Below, in pieces: positions 1-10,944 of a stretch of DNA of 64,000 nt. Position 1 is the stretch's first letter. The number at the start of each line of letters is the position of its first letter. A program made the translations under genes and the position numbers. This DNA is from Clytia hemisphaerica (Eukaryota > Cnidaria > Hydrozoa > Leptothecata > Clytiidae): assembly GCA_902728285.1 (NCBI GenBank), contig CACVBU010000818.1, forward strand, positions 310,001-374,000. The letters run 5' to 3'. Under the pieces are notes generated by a model. That model saw only the letters and a list, made by a program, of their open reading frames with translations, did not search any database and was not told the DNA's origin.

Positions 1-3000
1 AAGACCGTACCAAAGCCGAAACGAAAAACGAAAATTGTAGTTAAAAAGAAAGTGACGCGTGTTATTAAACGGAAAAGAGACGGACAGATCATCTCGGAGA
101 CTATTACTCGAAATGCTGGAGAAGCAAACGAAAAAACAGAGTCTGTTCTTAAGAAAGAGTCTCCTTCGGTTAAAAAGGTTAGATTGGAAGGCTCTGAAAA
201 GACACTTGTTAAACGGACTGTCGGTAACGCAAAAGTAGTCGTGAAAATGACTCCGGATAAGAAGAAAGAGCTTCACAAGAAACGAATGGCGGATAAAAGT
301 GCTGCAAAGGCGAAACAACTGCTAGCTGAAGTTCAAGCTAAGAAGGAGGCGGAGAAGAAACAACTTTTGGAGAAAGTTAATGAAGCAAAGGACACTAAGA
401 GTGTAAAGGACGTAAAAGATTCTAAGGAAGAGAGAAAGCGTAAGATGGAGAAATACCTTTTATTGAAAAAGAAAGCCAAAGAAAAGGCTATCCTTGAACG
501 ACGGAAATCGGCCGCCTCGGCGAAATCAGCGGAAGAAAGTGATAAAACAGAAAGTGTTCATAATAGATCGAAAGAGAAAATCGACAAGAAGAGTTTGTTG
601 AGCGATAAGGAAAGAAAACGACCTGATCAAAACTTTTATAAGCTCGGTGGTGATTCCAAATTGAAAACGATAAGTGATGCCAGTAAGAAACAATTAAAAG
701 AAAATGAGGAGCGACATTCTTCGTCGTCAGACGTCCGAAGTAAAGTGAACGTTGCCAAAGATCGAAGGAAAAGAGGAGGCGTCTCTGATGACGAGAGTGA
801 CTCTGGCGATGATCGAACCAGTAGACGTGTCGTGAAAGAAACATCGTCCCGCTCTACACGGAAAGTCCCTGAAAGTCGACGATCTCGGGAAAGGGAACGT
901 GGGGAAAGTAGAGAACACGAGAAAGACAGAGAACGTGAACGAAGACGGAAGGAAGAAGAAGAGAATCGACGCCGTGAAAAAGAGTACGAACGTGAATTAC
1001 GTGAAAAGAAACGGATGTATAAACTACAGAAAGAGAAGGAAGAAATGGTTGAGCGTGAACGTCAAGCGTTGAAAGATAAAGAGAGACTAGAACGCAAGCT
1101 AGAGAAAGAACGGCAGATACGAAAGGATATGGAGCGGGAGAAATACGAAGACGAACAGCGGCAGATACGTAAACGCGAAGATGATCGTCGCGATAAACGT
1201 CGGTACACTACGACAACGACAAGTGAACGAGATACAGAAGAAGATTCTCGGTCACACCGGTCTTCGACCTCGAAGAAAAACAAGACGGGATACGTGATAC
1301 AAATATTGGACTCAGAGAAAGAGAGGAGTGGGGAAAGCTCTTCAGAAGCAAGCGAACATCAGGTAGAAAAGAAGAGGAAAAAGAAAAGCAAAAAGAAGAA
1401 AGACAAGAAAAAGAAGAAAAAGGTAATTTTTATCAATGAACTCGAGATTAACTTTTTCCAGACTTTCATAATTGAAACCTCCTGATAAAGTGTTGCTGCC
1501 TTTGACTAATTCCCTTTTCATTTTTTTCTCAAAACCCTTAAAAAATTTGGTCCTATTCTTTATGAAACTTAAGTTTCTTATCTGAAATTAACGGCTATTC
1601 TGCTATTAGAAGTCTTGTTCACTAACTTACGAAACATATAATAAGATTGTATGTGGTATGAGGCTGAGATTGCTATTGGCAAAATATGAGTAGCTCAAAT
1701 CATTAAACAAGCTATAATTTGTTTCTTTCTTTTATCATTAGCGTGAACAAGAAGACAGCGACGAGAGCGAGGCGGACTCCAGTGACGATGAAGAGGAGAC
1801 GAAGAGCAAGAAGAAGAAACGTAAACACAAAAGTAGGAAGCACAAGAAACACAGCAAGAAGAGTAAAAAGCACAAGAAGAAATCCAAAAAGAAGAAAAAG
1901 AAACAGGAGAAAGATCAAGACGAATCTGACCAGGAAGAAGAGGTTAGTCGCCCTTTCACTTTCCATTACTTTCTGGCAACATAACCTTTGAAAAGGCTTT
2001 AAAATGGATGAATTAGCTGAAAATGGTTATTTGAGAATCCTTTGATGTTTTTCAGTAAACGGCCGCAATTAATAGAAACGGATTCGTCCGCTGGGGTAGC
2101 ATTTGGATTCTTAAGTCTTGCAGGTTTTCTGTCGTTTTTGTAGTTCGTCAACCAATGGAAACTGATCACGCCAAATCTGTACATAGCGTTAGCATAACTC
2201 TTCGCCCATTGACGGACTATAGTTGCAGCATAAGTTCCATTTATACTGAGACAGAAAAATCGTCTGAGACAAGTAGTTTGTAAAATGTGATCTGTGGAGG
2301 AGATCCTATTTCTCAACTTCAGTTGAGCTATAATCTGAGAATGTCTGTATGTATGTATGTATGTCCGTCCGAAAACTTTAGGGCAGGCTGGACACTTCAA
2401 AAAAGGTCGGATTTGGCTGAAATTTGGCACACTTGTTCCTTGGGTGAATATCTGGGGGTGTCTTTTTCATTTTTTGAAAATTTTGATTTTTGGGGCCTGG
2501 GGACGAGTTTTTCGCCAAAACGAGGCTAAAACTTTGGGGCAGCCTGGACACTTCAAAAAAGGTCGGATTTGACTGAAATTTGGCACACTTGTTCCTTGGG
2601 TGAATATCTGGGGGTGTTTTTTTCATTTTTTGAAAATTTTGATTTTTGGGGCCTGGGGACGAGTTTTTCACCAAAACGAGGCTGGCAGCCTGGACACTTC
2701 AAAAAAGGTCGGATTTGGCTGAAATTTGGCACACTTGTTCCTTGGGTGAATATCTGGGGGTGCTTTTTGCATTTTTCAAAAATTTTGATTTTTGGGGCAT
2801 GGGGACGAGTTTTTCGCCAAAACGAGGCTAAAGCTTTGGAGCAGCCTACAGGCCTCCAAATTGGTCGGATTTGGTTGAAATTTGGCACACTTGTTCATTG
2901 GGTTTTAATATCTGGGGGTCTACAATTGGGCCTATGAATAATTTGAAGCCACTGAAGTTGAGCCCAGTGCGTTGCGCACGTTCGACTATTATTGAAACAT

Positions 3001-6000
3001 GAATAGAAAGTACACTCCTCCATAATGCTCATTTCTAAATTTCTCGTCTCAGTATAAATATAAACTTTCAAAGCTTGCCTTCAAGGCTTTTAGAAAACTG
3101 TCAAAATATTTTCTATTACTTCATCACTTCATCACTTGTAGGAAGCGAACGAGGGTGAAGACGAGGAAGAAGGTGAAGATTCTGGAAGTGAAAGTAAAGA
3201 CAAAAAGGGAGAAAAAGAGAGCAGCAATGAGGTAATTGAAAAATGACCCCTGAGCTACTTGGTTCTGTATACAACTTTAGCCCTTTTTAGACTGCATGGG
3301 CAAGCACAAAATTGGTAGTTATATTGATTTTAGCACCTATCTCGCTTAATACTTCCGACAGAACTTGGAATTCCATTTTATGCATATTTGATATTTACCG
3401 GAGAATTTAACTTGTTGGACCTACCCCGGTGGGCTGTAGGTCCTATAAATTAACCTCTGTTCGTTCGTTCGTCCGTTCGTCCGTTCGTTACTAGCTTTTC
3501 TCGGGATTGGCTCATTAGTTTTTCCTAATTTTTGGCACAAAGATGCAAAATGGTAATGCCCAAAATGTGACGGAGCCCGATTTTCGAAAAAAAATCATTT
3601 CCGGCCGAAAATGCCGGAAATATGCCGGAAAAACCGGTTTTTTGGCATTTTCTCGAGATTTCATCATTAGTTTTTTCTGATTTTTTGCACAAAGATGCGT
3701 ATTAGCAATGCCTAAAACATGGATTAGTCCGATTTTTGAGAAAAATTCTATTCCGGCTGAAAATGCCGGAAATATCCCGGAAATCGCCGTTTTTGCAGAT
3801 TTTCATTGGACTTTTTCCTTATATTTCGTTGTTTTTTCACACAAAAACATTATTGATAGCAATGCCACCATCAAGCATGGTTTAATTGTCAATAAAAGTG
3901 ATTTTTGAAGCCGGAACTTTCTAAAAATCGCCGGAACAGCCTATTTCCGCCGGAAAAAAAAACGGTATTCTTGAATTTCTCGAGCTGTACTTTATATTTT
4001 TTCATGAAATTTTGCACACTGATGCAAAATGACAATACCTAAAATGTGACGGAGCCCGATTTTCGAAAAATATTTTTTCCCGGCCGAAAATGCCAGAAGT
4101 ATGCCGCAAAACCGTTTTTTTTTACATTTTCTCGAATTTTCATCTTTAGCTTTTTCTGATTTTTTGCAGAAAGATGCGTATTTGCAATGCTCAAAACATG
4201 GCCAAGTTCGATTTTTGAGAAAAAATTTTTTCCGGTTGAAAATGCCGGAAATCGCCGTCTTTGCAGATTTTCATTATATGTTTTCCTTGTATTTCTATGT
4301 TCTTCACACAAAAACATTATTGATAACAATGCTCACCATCAAGCATGATTCAATTGTCAATAAAACTGATTTTTGCGACCAGAAATTTCTATTAATTTTT
4401 CCCTACAACCCTTCCCTCTCCCCCCATCAACAATCAATGATGAATTTATTGCGGTATGCATTTTCGCTAAACGCTATATTTTCTGACTGATTTTTTTCTC
4501 CTCGCATTGCTATCTAACTTTCATCATCAGGTAGGTCCATTCAGCATCTAGCTTGTTTATCTTGTAATCCTTAAATTTTAAGCAGCACTATTATTATTCT
4601 CAACTTCAGTTGAGCTAGAATCTGACAATGTCTGTATGTCCGTCCGAAAACTTTGGGGCAGCTTGGAGACTTCAAAAATTGTTCGATTTGGCTGAAATTT
4701 TGCACACTTGTTCCTTGGGTGAATATCTTGGGGTGCTTTTTGCAATTTTCAAAAATTTAGATTTTTGCTACCTAAAACTAAATATTTGAAATGTTACAAT
4801 TTGGCTTGAGAATAACAAAATATCTTAAGTTGAGCCTAGTGTGGTGCGCACGTTTGACTATGTTGTAATAGATAACGAATTGTAATTTTCCTTCCTCAGG
4901 ACGATGGATCGGACAGTGGCGACTCGAAGGATGGGAGCGATGAAGAAGCTAGCAGCAGTAATAACAGCTCACCTGCACGTAAAGAGGAAAACGAGAAAGG
5001 CGATGGTAAAGAAGAAGAGAGTTCTTCAAGTGAAGAGAAAGAGGTGGAGCAAGATGACAGCGAAAAAGTCTCCAAAAAGAAAAAAGGTGAAGCTTATTCA
5101 ATGCTGACTTCCGGGTTACTCTCGGGTACATAATAGCCGGGGGGTTGGAAAAAATCTCAAAACTTAATAAGCGGGGGGGGGTTGGAATAAAAATGTCCTG
5201 GGTGGAAAATTTTCGAAAAATTAATTAGCGAGGGGACGGCTATTAGGTACCCGAGAGTAGATAAGGTGTCTGGTATAGATAAATCGTCCGACTATTGAAA
5301 TTTTGAAAATAAGGTTTTATTACTCTCATACAAGAGATTTTTCATGCTAAAAGCTTGCATTTCTGTCTTCTATTATTAACAACTTCACTTCAACTAAAAT
5401 TCTAAAATTTCTACCCTAAAACTGTCAAGCTGATCAAGAGAGACCGAAAAAAGTGCATTTTGGGGACTTGATGCTGTGCGACACCTTTCCTTTCTAAAGG
5501 ATAGTTCACCGGTCCTCTTATCATCTTTATCCTTCTTTTCTATTTAGATTCCCTTTCTCCATCCAAAAACGAAACTGATAAAACCGAATCTAAATCAGTC
5601 GGTCAAAAGAAGAAAAACGAAAAACCTGACGACTCGGGAAAAGATAAAGACAAGCCCACGAAAACTGTCGTTCCCGAGAAAGTTAAACGAAAACGAAGTT
5701 CGATCGGTGACGAGGATTTGGAGTTGGATTACAATGATGACGTCACTGCTAATGACGAAATTGATGATGTCACCGAGGATGCGCTGCTGTACGGCGATTT
5801 GGGTTTCGCCGACGACGAACAAGCAAATCCGGATTTGACTTCGGGAAAGGAAAGTCCATCGAAAAAGTCGGATGACGAATGCGAGGAAGGCGAAATTGTG
5901 GACGATGATCTTTTCACGACGACGGCAACAACGAAAACGAAAGATACCGAAGAAACGAGTGACGAAACCACTACCGAGAAATTGTCGGAAAACCCGACAA

Positions 6001-6143
6001 CGAACGAGAATGAAACGTCGACGATTTTTGATGAGGTTGATACTGAGATAGACGACGCTATAGAAAATGCGATGATCGGACTTGATGATGAGTGTGACAC
6101 TCCTGTAGATCAAAGCGAGGCTGAGGCTGAGACTGAAAGGTAG
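1..6143 (+). CDS. Lys/Arg/Glu-rich SR-like nuclear protein, 3' part (5 exons, start off-window)
   Basis: Exons read as 1-1422, 1742-1942, 3142-3231, 4900-5086 and 5548-6143, all with GT-AG borders; the phases join in frame (0,0,0,1) to a TAG stop at 6141. The frame is open from base 1, so the gene starts upstream of the window. The visible part is 831 aa. Exon 1 encodes long charged, probably helical RERERR/KEEEE stretches and RS/SR pairs, ending in a Lys-only block. Exon 2 continues with a Lys/His/Ser block (KHKKHSKKSKKHKKK). Exons 3 and 4 are Glu/Ser-rich. The last exon ends in an acidic tail (GEIVDDDLF, many D/E/T). This composition is typical of nuclear RNA-processing or chromatin scaffold proteins with long disordered regions. 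No folded domain is visible, so no orthologue is named. Codon periodicity through five exons makes the gene itself secure. Confidence 0.85.
2312..2990 (+). repeat. Interspersed element, family A copy 1 (CTCAACTTCAGTTGAG head, three internal tandem units)
   Basis: It lies in the intron 1943-3141. It opens with the small palindrome CTCAACTTCAGTTGAG, then a TGTA/TGTC microsatellite, then about three degenerate tandem units of roughly 150 bp that each contain TTTGGCACACTTGTTCCTTG. The right side carries ACTGAAGTTGAG (2951-2962), the exact reverse complement of the first 12 bases, followed by a conserved tail CAGTGCGTTGCGCACG that other copies share. Open frames here are repeat translations, not genes. 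Further copies lie at 4599-4860 and 40483-40829, with a remnant at 53308-53335. Confidence 0.8.
3416..4539 (+). mobile_element. 1.12 kb element with TGGACCTAC termini (family B)
   Basis: It lies in the intron 3232-4899. It starts TGGACCTAC (3416-3424) and ends with the reverse complement GTAGGTCCA (4531-4539). The left end also forms a hairpin, GGACCTAC...GTAGGTCC, followed by a CGTT/CGTC microsatellite. The body is two diverged ~500 bp repeats rich in CCGGAAA, each containing a TTTTTTGCAC(A)AAGATGC-type motif. No clear target duplication and no coding capacity are seen, so it is a non-autonomous repeat of unknown class. Confidence 0.65.
4599..4860 (+). repeat. Interspersed element, family A copy 2 (short form)
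   Basis: It has the same CTCAACTTCAGTTGAG head, TGTATGTCCGTCCG microsatellite and GGTGCGCACGTTTGACTA tail as the copy at 2312, but only one internal unit. It lies in the same intron as the family B element at 3416-4539. The single unit suggests that internal copy number varies between insertions. Confidence 0.75.
5117..5259. mobile_element. TA-flanked MITE, CTCTCGGGTAC family, copy 1
   Basis: Imperfect terminal inverted repeats read TACTCTCGGGTAC at the left and GTACCCGAGAGTA at the right, each bounded by TA. This fits the TA target duplication of Tc1/mariner-type elements. The 143 bp interior has TAATAGCCG followed by G-runs. It sits in the intron 5087-5547 of the Lys-rich gene. A second copy is at 48365-48530 and a relative at 58734-59061. 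Confidence 0.8.
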
Positions 6144-7131
6144 CCTTTATAACGAACGCTCTTCACAGTGTTAAATTGGCTGAAGAATTTTTCAAAATTT
6201 CATTCCAACGCAGACTACGTATTTTTAGATAAGACTTTAGTACTCTGATAGATTACTAGGCCCTTAAATGGATTTTATTTTCGTTAGAGATGATGTATAT
6301 TTTCGTGTCCTTAATCATGTTGAGTTTATGAATTATCATTTTAACGTCAGTTTCGTCAAGTTACGTAGGACATAATTCCTCTTCATTTTCTGTAGTAATT
6401 ATGAAACTGGCTAGTGATTTTTTTTTTTTAGTTTTTGATTTTAATCAGATTTGGTTTGGTACATTTACAATTTCAAGCTCTTTGCTGTTACAAGTATCTG
6501 TCAATCTTTCCTCTTTGGATGTATTTGAAATATTGACAGTACTGGAGATTTTTTAAATTTGAGCTTGAAAATGAAAGTGATCATCATAATTTGTTATATA
6601 TGAGACAAAGGGTTTCCTAGAAATACACTTTTATTTCCTGGAAATTCTCTACCCTTAGAGATTTTTTTTTTTGCATTATGTGAATATCTTTTATACAGAA
6701 ATTATTTGGAGAAACAGGATTTTTTTACAAAAAAAGAGAGAGGTATAATATAAACAATAGGGAGAAGTGTCTGAACAATTCTTTGTTCCTCCTCAAGAAT
6801 CACTGTTGTGACTGAAGATTGAAATTCTTTTTAACTTCCATCTCGATAAATTATTCAAACGAATCTATCTTTTATTTTTTATAAGATTTTAGTACCAGTG
6901 GCCTCCTCGATTTTTTATCGCTTTCTCCGTTCGCGTTCAAAGGCTCTTACAAATTTCAATTGAGATCCAGTGCTTTTGGTGTTTGTTTTTCTTTTTTGTT
7001 AGTCCTTAGTTTTATAACAACAACAATTCAAAAAAATCATTTTGGCTGTTAATGGCTGCCAAAAAAAATGTAAACAAATAACAACAAGAAAAAATTCCTT
7101 GAACTGTATCATAAGAATCCTTTCTTTTTGA

Positions 7132-7137
7132 AATAAA
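7132..7137 (+). promoter_or_regulatory. Putative poly(A) signal AATAAA of the Lys-rich gene
   Basis: This canonical AATAAA lies about 990 bases after the stop at 6141-6143, just before an AT-rich stretch. It would give a 3' UTR of about 1 kb. Nothing gene-like lies between the stop and this site, so 6144-7130 is read as 3' UTR. Confidence 0.45.
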
Positions 7138-7220
7138 AATTTGAAAATCAAAATATTACCTTGTTTCCTTTTACCCTATTCATACTAGGCTTTTAGAGGC
7201 GGTTCAAAACTAGGGGGCTA

Positions 7221-7461
7221 CACGTTTTTTTTTTTATAAGAACGTCAAAAAATTTCGAGTCTTCGGATGTTCTTAGTTTTTTGGATTTGAAGCCTAAAAA
7301 TGTTCTTAAAATGTTCTTATTTTCAGTTTTTTTTGAGCATTTTGATGTAATTTCTTTAGAAATTGCATGTTTTTAAGTCTCCAAAGCCTTAGTATGTTCT
7401 TAAATTTTTGGGCCTCGAAGCCTTATGTTCTTATATAGTTTGTTCTTATAAAAAAAACGTG
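7221..7461. mobile_element. TA-flanked MITE, CACGTTTTTTT/ATAAGAAC family, copy 1
   Basis: Ends are CACG plus a T-run plus ATAAGAACG at the left and GTTCTTAT plus an A-run plus CGTG at the right, with TA at 7219-7220 and 7462-7463. The 241 bp interior is made of repeats of TGTTCTTA and GAAGCCT and has no open frame of note. A near-identical copy is at 13300-13554, and fragments with the same GTTCTTATAAAAAA end appear near 31570 and 62090. Confidence 0.8.
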
Positions 7462-7787
7462 TATTCCTGTACCACCCCTTAACTTTTGATCTAGTGGGCC
7501 TTTTTCGGGTGAAATTTGGATGTCCGAAGTGAACAAAACCGAAAATTTCTTATAATTGTAAATAGCTATTTTATTCTAACGAAGGCTTTAGAAAAAGGTC
7601 CCCTGAGTCTAAAATGCCTATTTTGTCACGATATATTTGACATCAAAATATTAATGTCGCCATTGATCCTAACTTTACTATTCGTTATGGCTTTTTTAGC
7701 TAATAAGAACGTTCTCTTTTCATTAAAAAAACTAGTAAACATGGATCCATGGAGGCCCAGGATATCTGTTTGGTCCGGTGTGGTTTT

Positions 7788-10700
7788 TGGCCTTTCAATC
7801 AATTTTCTCTGATATTTCGACCATTTGCATGAAAAACATGACTATAGAGGGTTTCCTATCGTTTGTCATTTTGATCAATTTTTTGGTATAAAAAGTGAAC
7901 CAAGTTGTTACTGGTAATATGACCGATAAATCTAATAAAACTGGAGTATTTTAACCGTGTTCCCGGTATTTTTTTACATTATTCAAAGTGTCCGCATTCC
8001 CTTCCTCCACCAATAGGATTAGACGATGTTATCGTCCGTTACAGTGATAGTGAAGGCGGGAAAATATGGCGGTATGACTTTATGGCGGTATACGGGAAAA
8101 ATCGGCGGGAGAGTTTCTAAGACTGGCAACTCTACTGACTCTACTCTTTTCAGCAAAAAAAAAACGTTTGCGAATTTTATTCGGCTTTGGGCTTTTTTTT
8201 TAGATAGTGATTCGTCTTTAGACTATAACATCGTCTACAATGGATACACAGGATATACTTTCCAGAAAAAGTATAAACGGAGGTTAAGTAAGTTTTAGGA
8301 AAAAAAATTATGTTATTTTTGCTATATTTACAAAACCGTGCTCGTTATATTGACATTAGCCTCCGTCTCGGAAGAGGACTGGGCCCGAATTTGCGGACGT
8401 TTTCACAGTTTCACTTTCGTTTTCGGCTATGCGACAGCGTTTTCAAGCAGAAAACAGAGGAAATCTGTGAAATTATGGCAGGGAATGCTAACCTATTTTT
8501 CCAGTGTTTCTCAAGATTAGAGCAAGATTATTGTTCTAGAAAGTTCATAAAGGCCTAATAGTTTCAGATTAGTATGATTTCATCAGAAAAAACATTTACA
8601 CCAAAGCTCCTTATTGATATGTGAAGGCTACCAAAAATAGCAATGTCCTCCATCAGAACAACTTTAACATAAGGGACAAGGACAGCCAAGAAGTCTACTT
8701 CTTTGTTGAAAATTTGCACAAAATACTTAGAGAAAATGGTACAATGGAAGCCCATTCTATACTCCTAAATGATAGTTGAAAGATCAGCAGTTGAGAGGGT
8801 TGATTAAAATAGAACTCAAAGCACACGATAAAGTATACATATATATTTGTCAAGAAAGAACTGGTATGTTGTTTGCTTTGTTTTTGTGTTTAAAAATATG
8901 TACTTATCAGTCCTAAAAAATACAAATTTGAATATAATGAGGGCACCGAGTTTGGTTAAATGTTACTATATTCACAAGAAAGGATTACTGAAAAAATACT
9001 ACTGTATGTACTACTGATGAACTAAACTCAAAAACTAAAACTTTACCATAAATTTACATTACGACAATTTAAAAATCTATCTTTAATAGCAACAAAGAAA
9101 AAAACATGGCTCAAAGTTTTAAACTTAGAGCTAGTCAGAGCTTCAATTCATAGATTCACTGGATTCAGTAGGTATACAGCTTTCAAAATTTGAAAACAGA
9201 CACTGCATTGGTGTTACTACAAGACATACTATCCACACGGTTTTTTCGATTCATGAAAAAAATAAAGTATTTATCAAAAAAGGTTCTCTTTTTTTTTGGT
9301 AATCAATTTCAACAAACAAACAATAATAACAGTTTTTGAAAACCATCCCACATGTAAAACCAAAAACATATCAATTAAAACCACCCACTTGTAACCAAAC
9401 CCACACCGCCAAAATTGTAAAATAAGTCAATATAATTTCTATCAACAATTTCTCGTAAAATGTTTTTTTCCAACATTCTGATACCAATCATGGCTGGAGG
9501 CATCATGTGTAGAGTGACTTTGTGGCATTTCATTGCTTTTAATGATCACAATACCAAACATCAACCAAACAAAACTGACGCCATGCCAAATCTGGCGATT
9601 AAAAATTTCCATGAAAATTATAATTGAAACTTATCTCGTAAAATGCTTTTTTCAACATTCTGGAGGTGTTCAAAGATAGAGCTATCATATGTAGAGCCAA
9701 GCAATACATGAAAAGTCATTTGCTATCCCATTTGCCATGAGATATATGAGTCAACAAATCAAAAAAAAATCAACAAATCATGTCTCTTCACTTTCATGTC
9801 ACATCGTGTTTATATGGGGTATCAGAAAGCCAATCCACAAGAAGAGCCATCTTCCTTTATTATGGAGTGTTCCAAAACTATTGGTAGGTTATTTGGAAGT
9901 AAAGAAACCCACACAGTTTGCTTTATTTTGAAGATTTAACTTGAAAACAAACTGCATCTTTCCAGTAGAAACTCATGTTTCAACCTGCTACATTACATTG
10001 GTCAGTCGGGTCGGCTACAAACATGTAATAGTTTTATAATAGCTGAGCTTGAGAATCCGTAGGCAGAACTTGTAACATGTATTATGTGTATAATTATGTC
10101 AGTCGACTTGAATCATGATACATTACTCACATTTCACTGGATGCATTTTCGCTGTGAAATTATCCGCAAAATTTTCTGACCGCGTTCTGAGACGGAGGCT
10201 AATTAAGTACAAAGCAAATAATTTTCGTTGGTTTGTCTTTTACAGACATCGTGTTTTTTTTCTGTGAACTTGGTTCATTGTTCTTGTAAAAGTACCCATA
10301 AATATTTATTCACCAATAACATGCAGATATTTCTCCGCTATGTACTGCTGCCAGATATTAATGCAATAGGGCTCTAAAAATCTTTGCAACAGATATGCTA
10401 GTTTTAGTCTCAGCTCTTTGATAAACTTAAATATCTGCCCGAGCTCTCGTAACTACCGTTGAAAAGAATATAAATTTTTGATGTAAAAAAGCTGGTTTTG
10501 AACCCCTTTAGAAATGTTCTACTGAACGTTACCTAGATATGTTCAGTAAAATTACTTTGCATCATTATATGAAAAAGGTATTAGGCGAAGCCAATTTGAT
10601 TGCTGTTTTACTGCCAAGCTATCCAAAAGACAGGGTCGGTCGGTTGGCGAAAAAATGAAAATAAAAGTAGAATTCCATCTATAAAATCTCCTAAAAAAGT

Positions 10701-10944
10701 AGCAAAAACTACTCCCTCTTGACAAAAATGCGAAATAGAAAATAAAAAGACACAAAAAAAGTCGAATTAATAGATAATTGAAAAATTGAACACAAAAATA
10801 AAAAAACCTTGGAAAAACTACCAAAATTCTGAAAAATTGGCAGTCTGTAAAGGAATGAAAATAAAAATGTACTACCAAAATGAAATTTTTATTTCGATTT
10901 TCGGAATACCACTATCAGGGTCTAACTTTGCAGTCTGTAAAGCC
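7788..10944 (+). repeat. Tandem duplication, unit 1 (interrupted)
   Basis: After removal of the insertion at 8359-10199, this ~1.3 kb sequence matches 10945-12910 in order. The shared blocks begin at CCTTTCAATCAATTTTCTC (7791 / 10947), CAAAGCAAATAATTT (10209 / 11577), GAGCTCTCGTAACTACCG (10440 / 12431), and end near TTTCGGAATA (10898 / 12896). Divergence is a few percent with small indels. Open frames in it (for example 8026-8298) are interrupted differently in the two units, so they are not taken as genes. Confidence 0.75.
8359..10199. mobile_element. 1.84 kb non-autonomous element with GCCTCCGTCTC termini, inserted in unit 1
   Basis: The left end is TAGCCTCCGTCTCGGAA and the right end TTCTGAGACGGAGGCTA, inverted repeats of 13 bp perfect and about 19 bp with one mismatch. 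The sister unit at 11569 reads straight through the site, giving an empty allele for comparison. TA flanks both ends. The interior contains a diverged direct repeat (CTCGTAAAATG at about 9452 and 9637) and no transposase-like frame, so it is a non-autonomous copy. Confidence 0.75.

Noticed and set aside
2357-2937. Overlapping frames on both strands with a WHTCSLGEYLG-type repeat
   Set aside because: They are translations of family A tandem units, present in several copies and on both strands with no conserved start or splice context.
5595-6113. 172-codon minus frame opposite the last exon of the Lys-rich gene
   Set aside because: It is a shadow of the acidic coding exon on the plus strand, produced by its codon bias.
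8026-8298. 90-codon frame MLSSVTVIVKAGKYG and its partner at 11242-11436
   Set aside because: The two copies share a start but shift frame soon after. The likeness reflects the DNA duplication.
10552-10878. 108-codon minus frame and its partner at 12541-12744
   Set aside because: Both lie in the duplicated unit but are interrupted at different points, so no coding constraint is visible.
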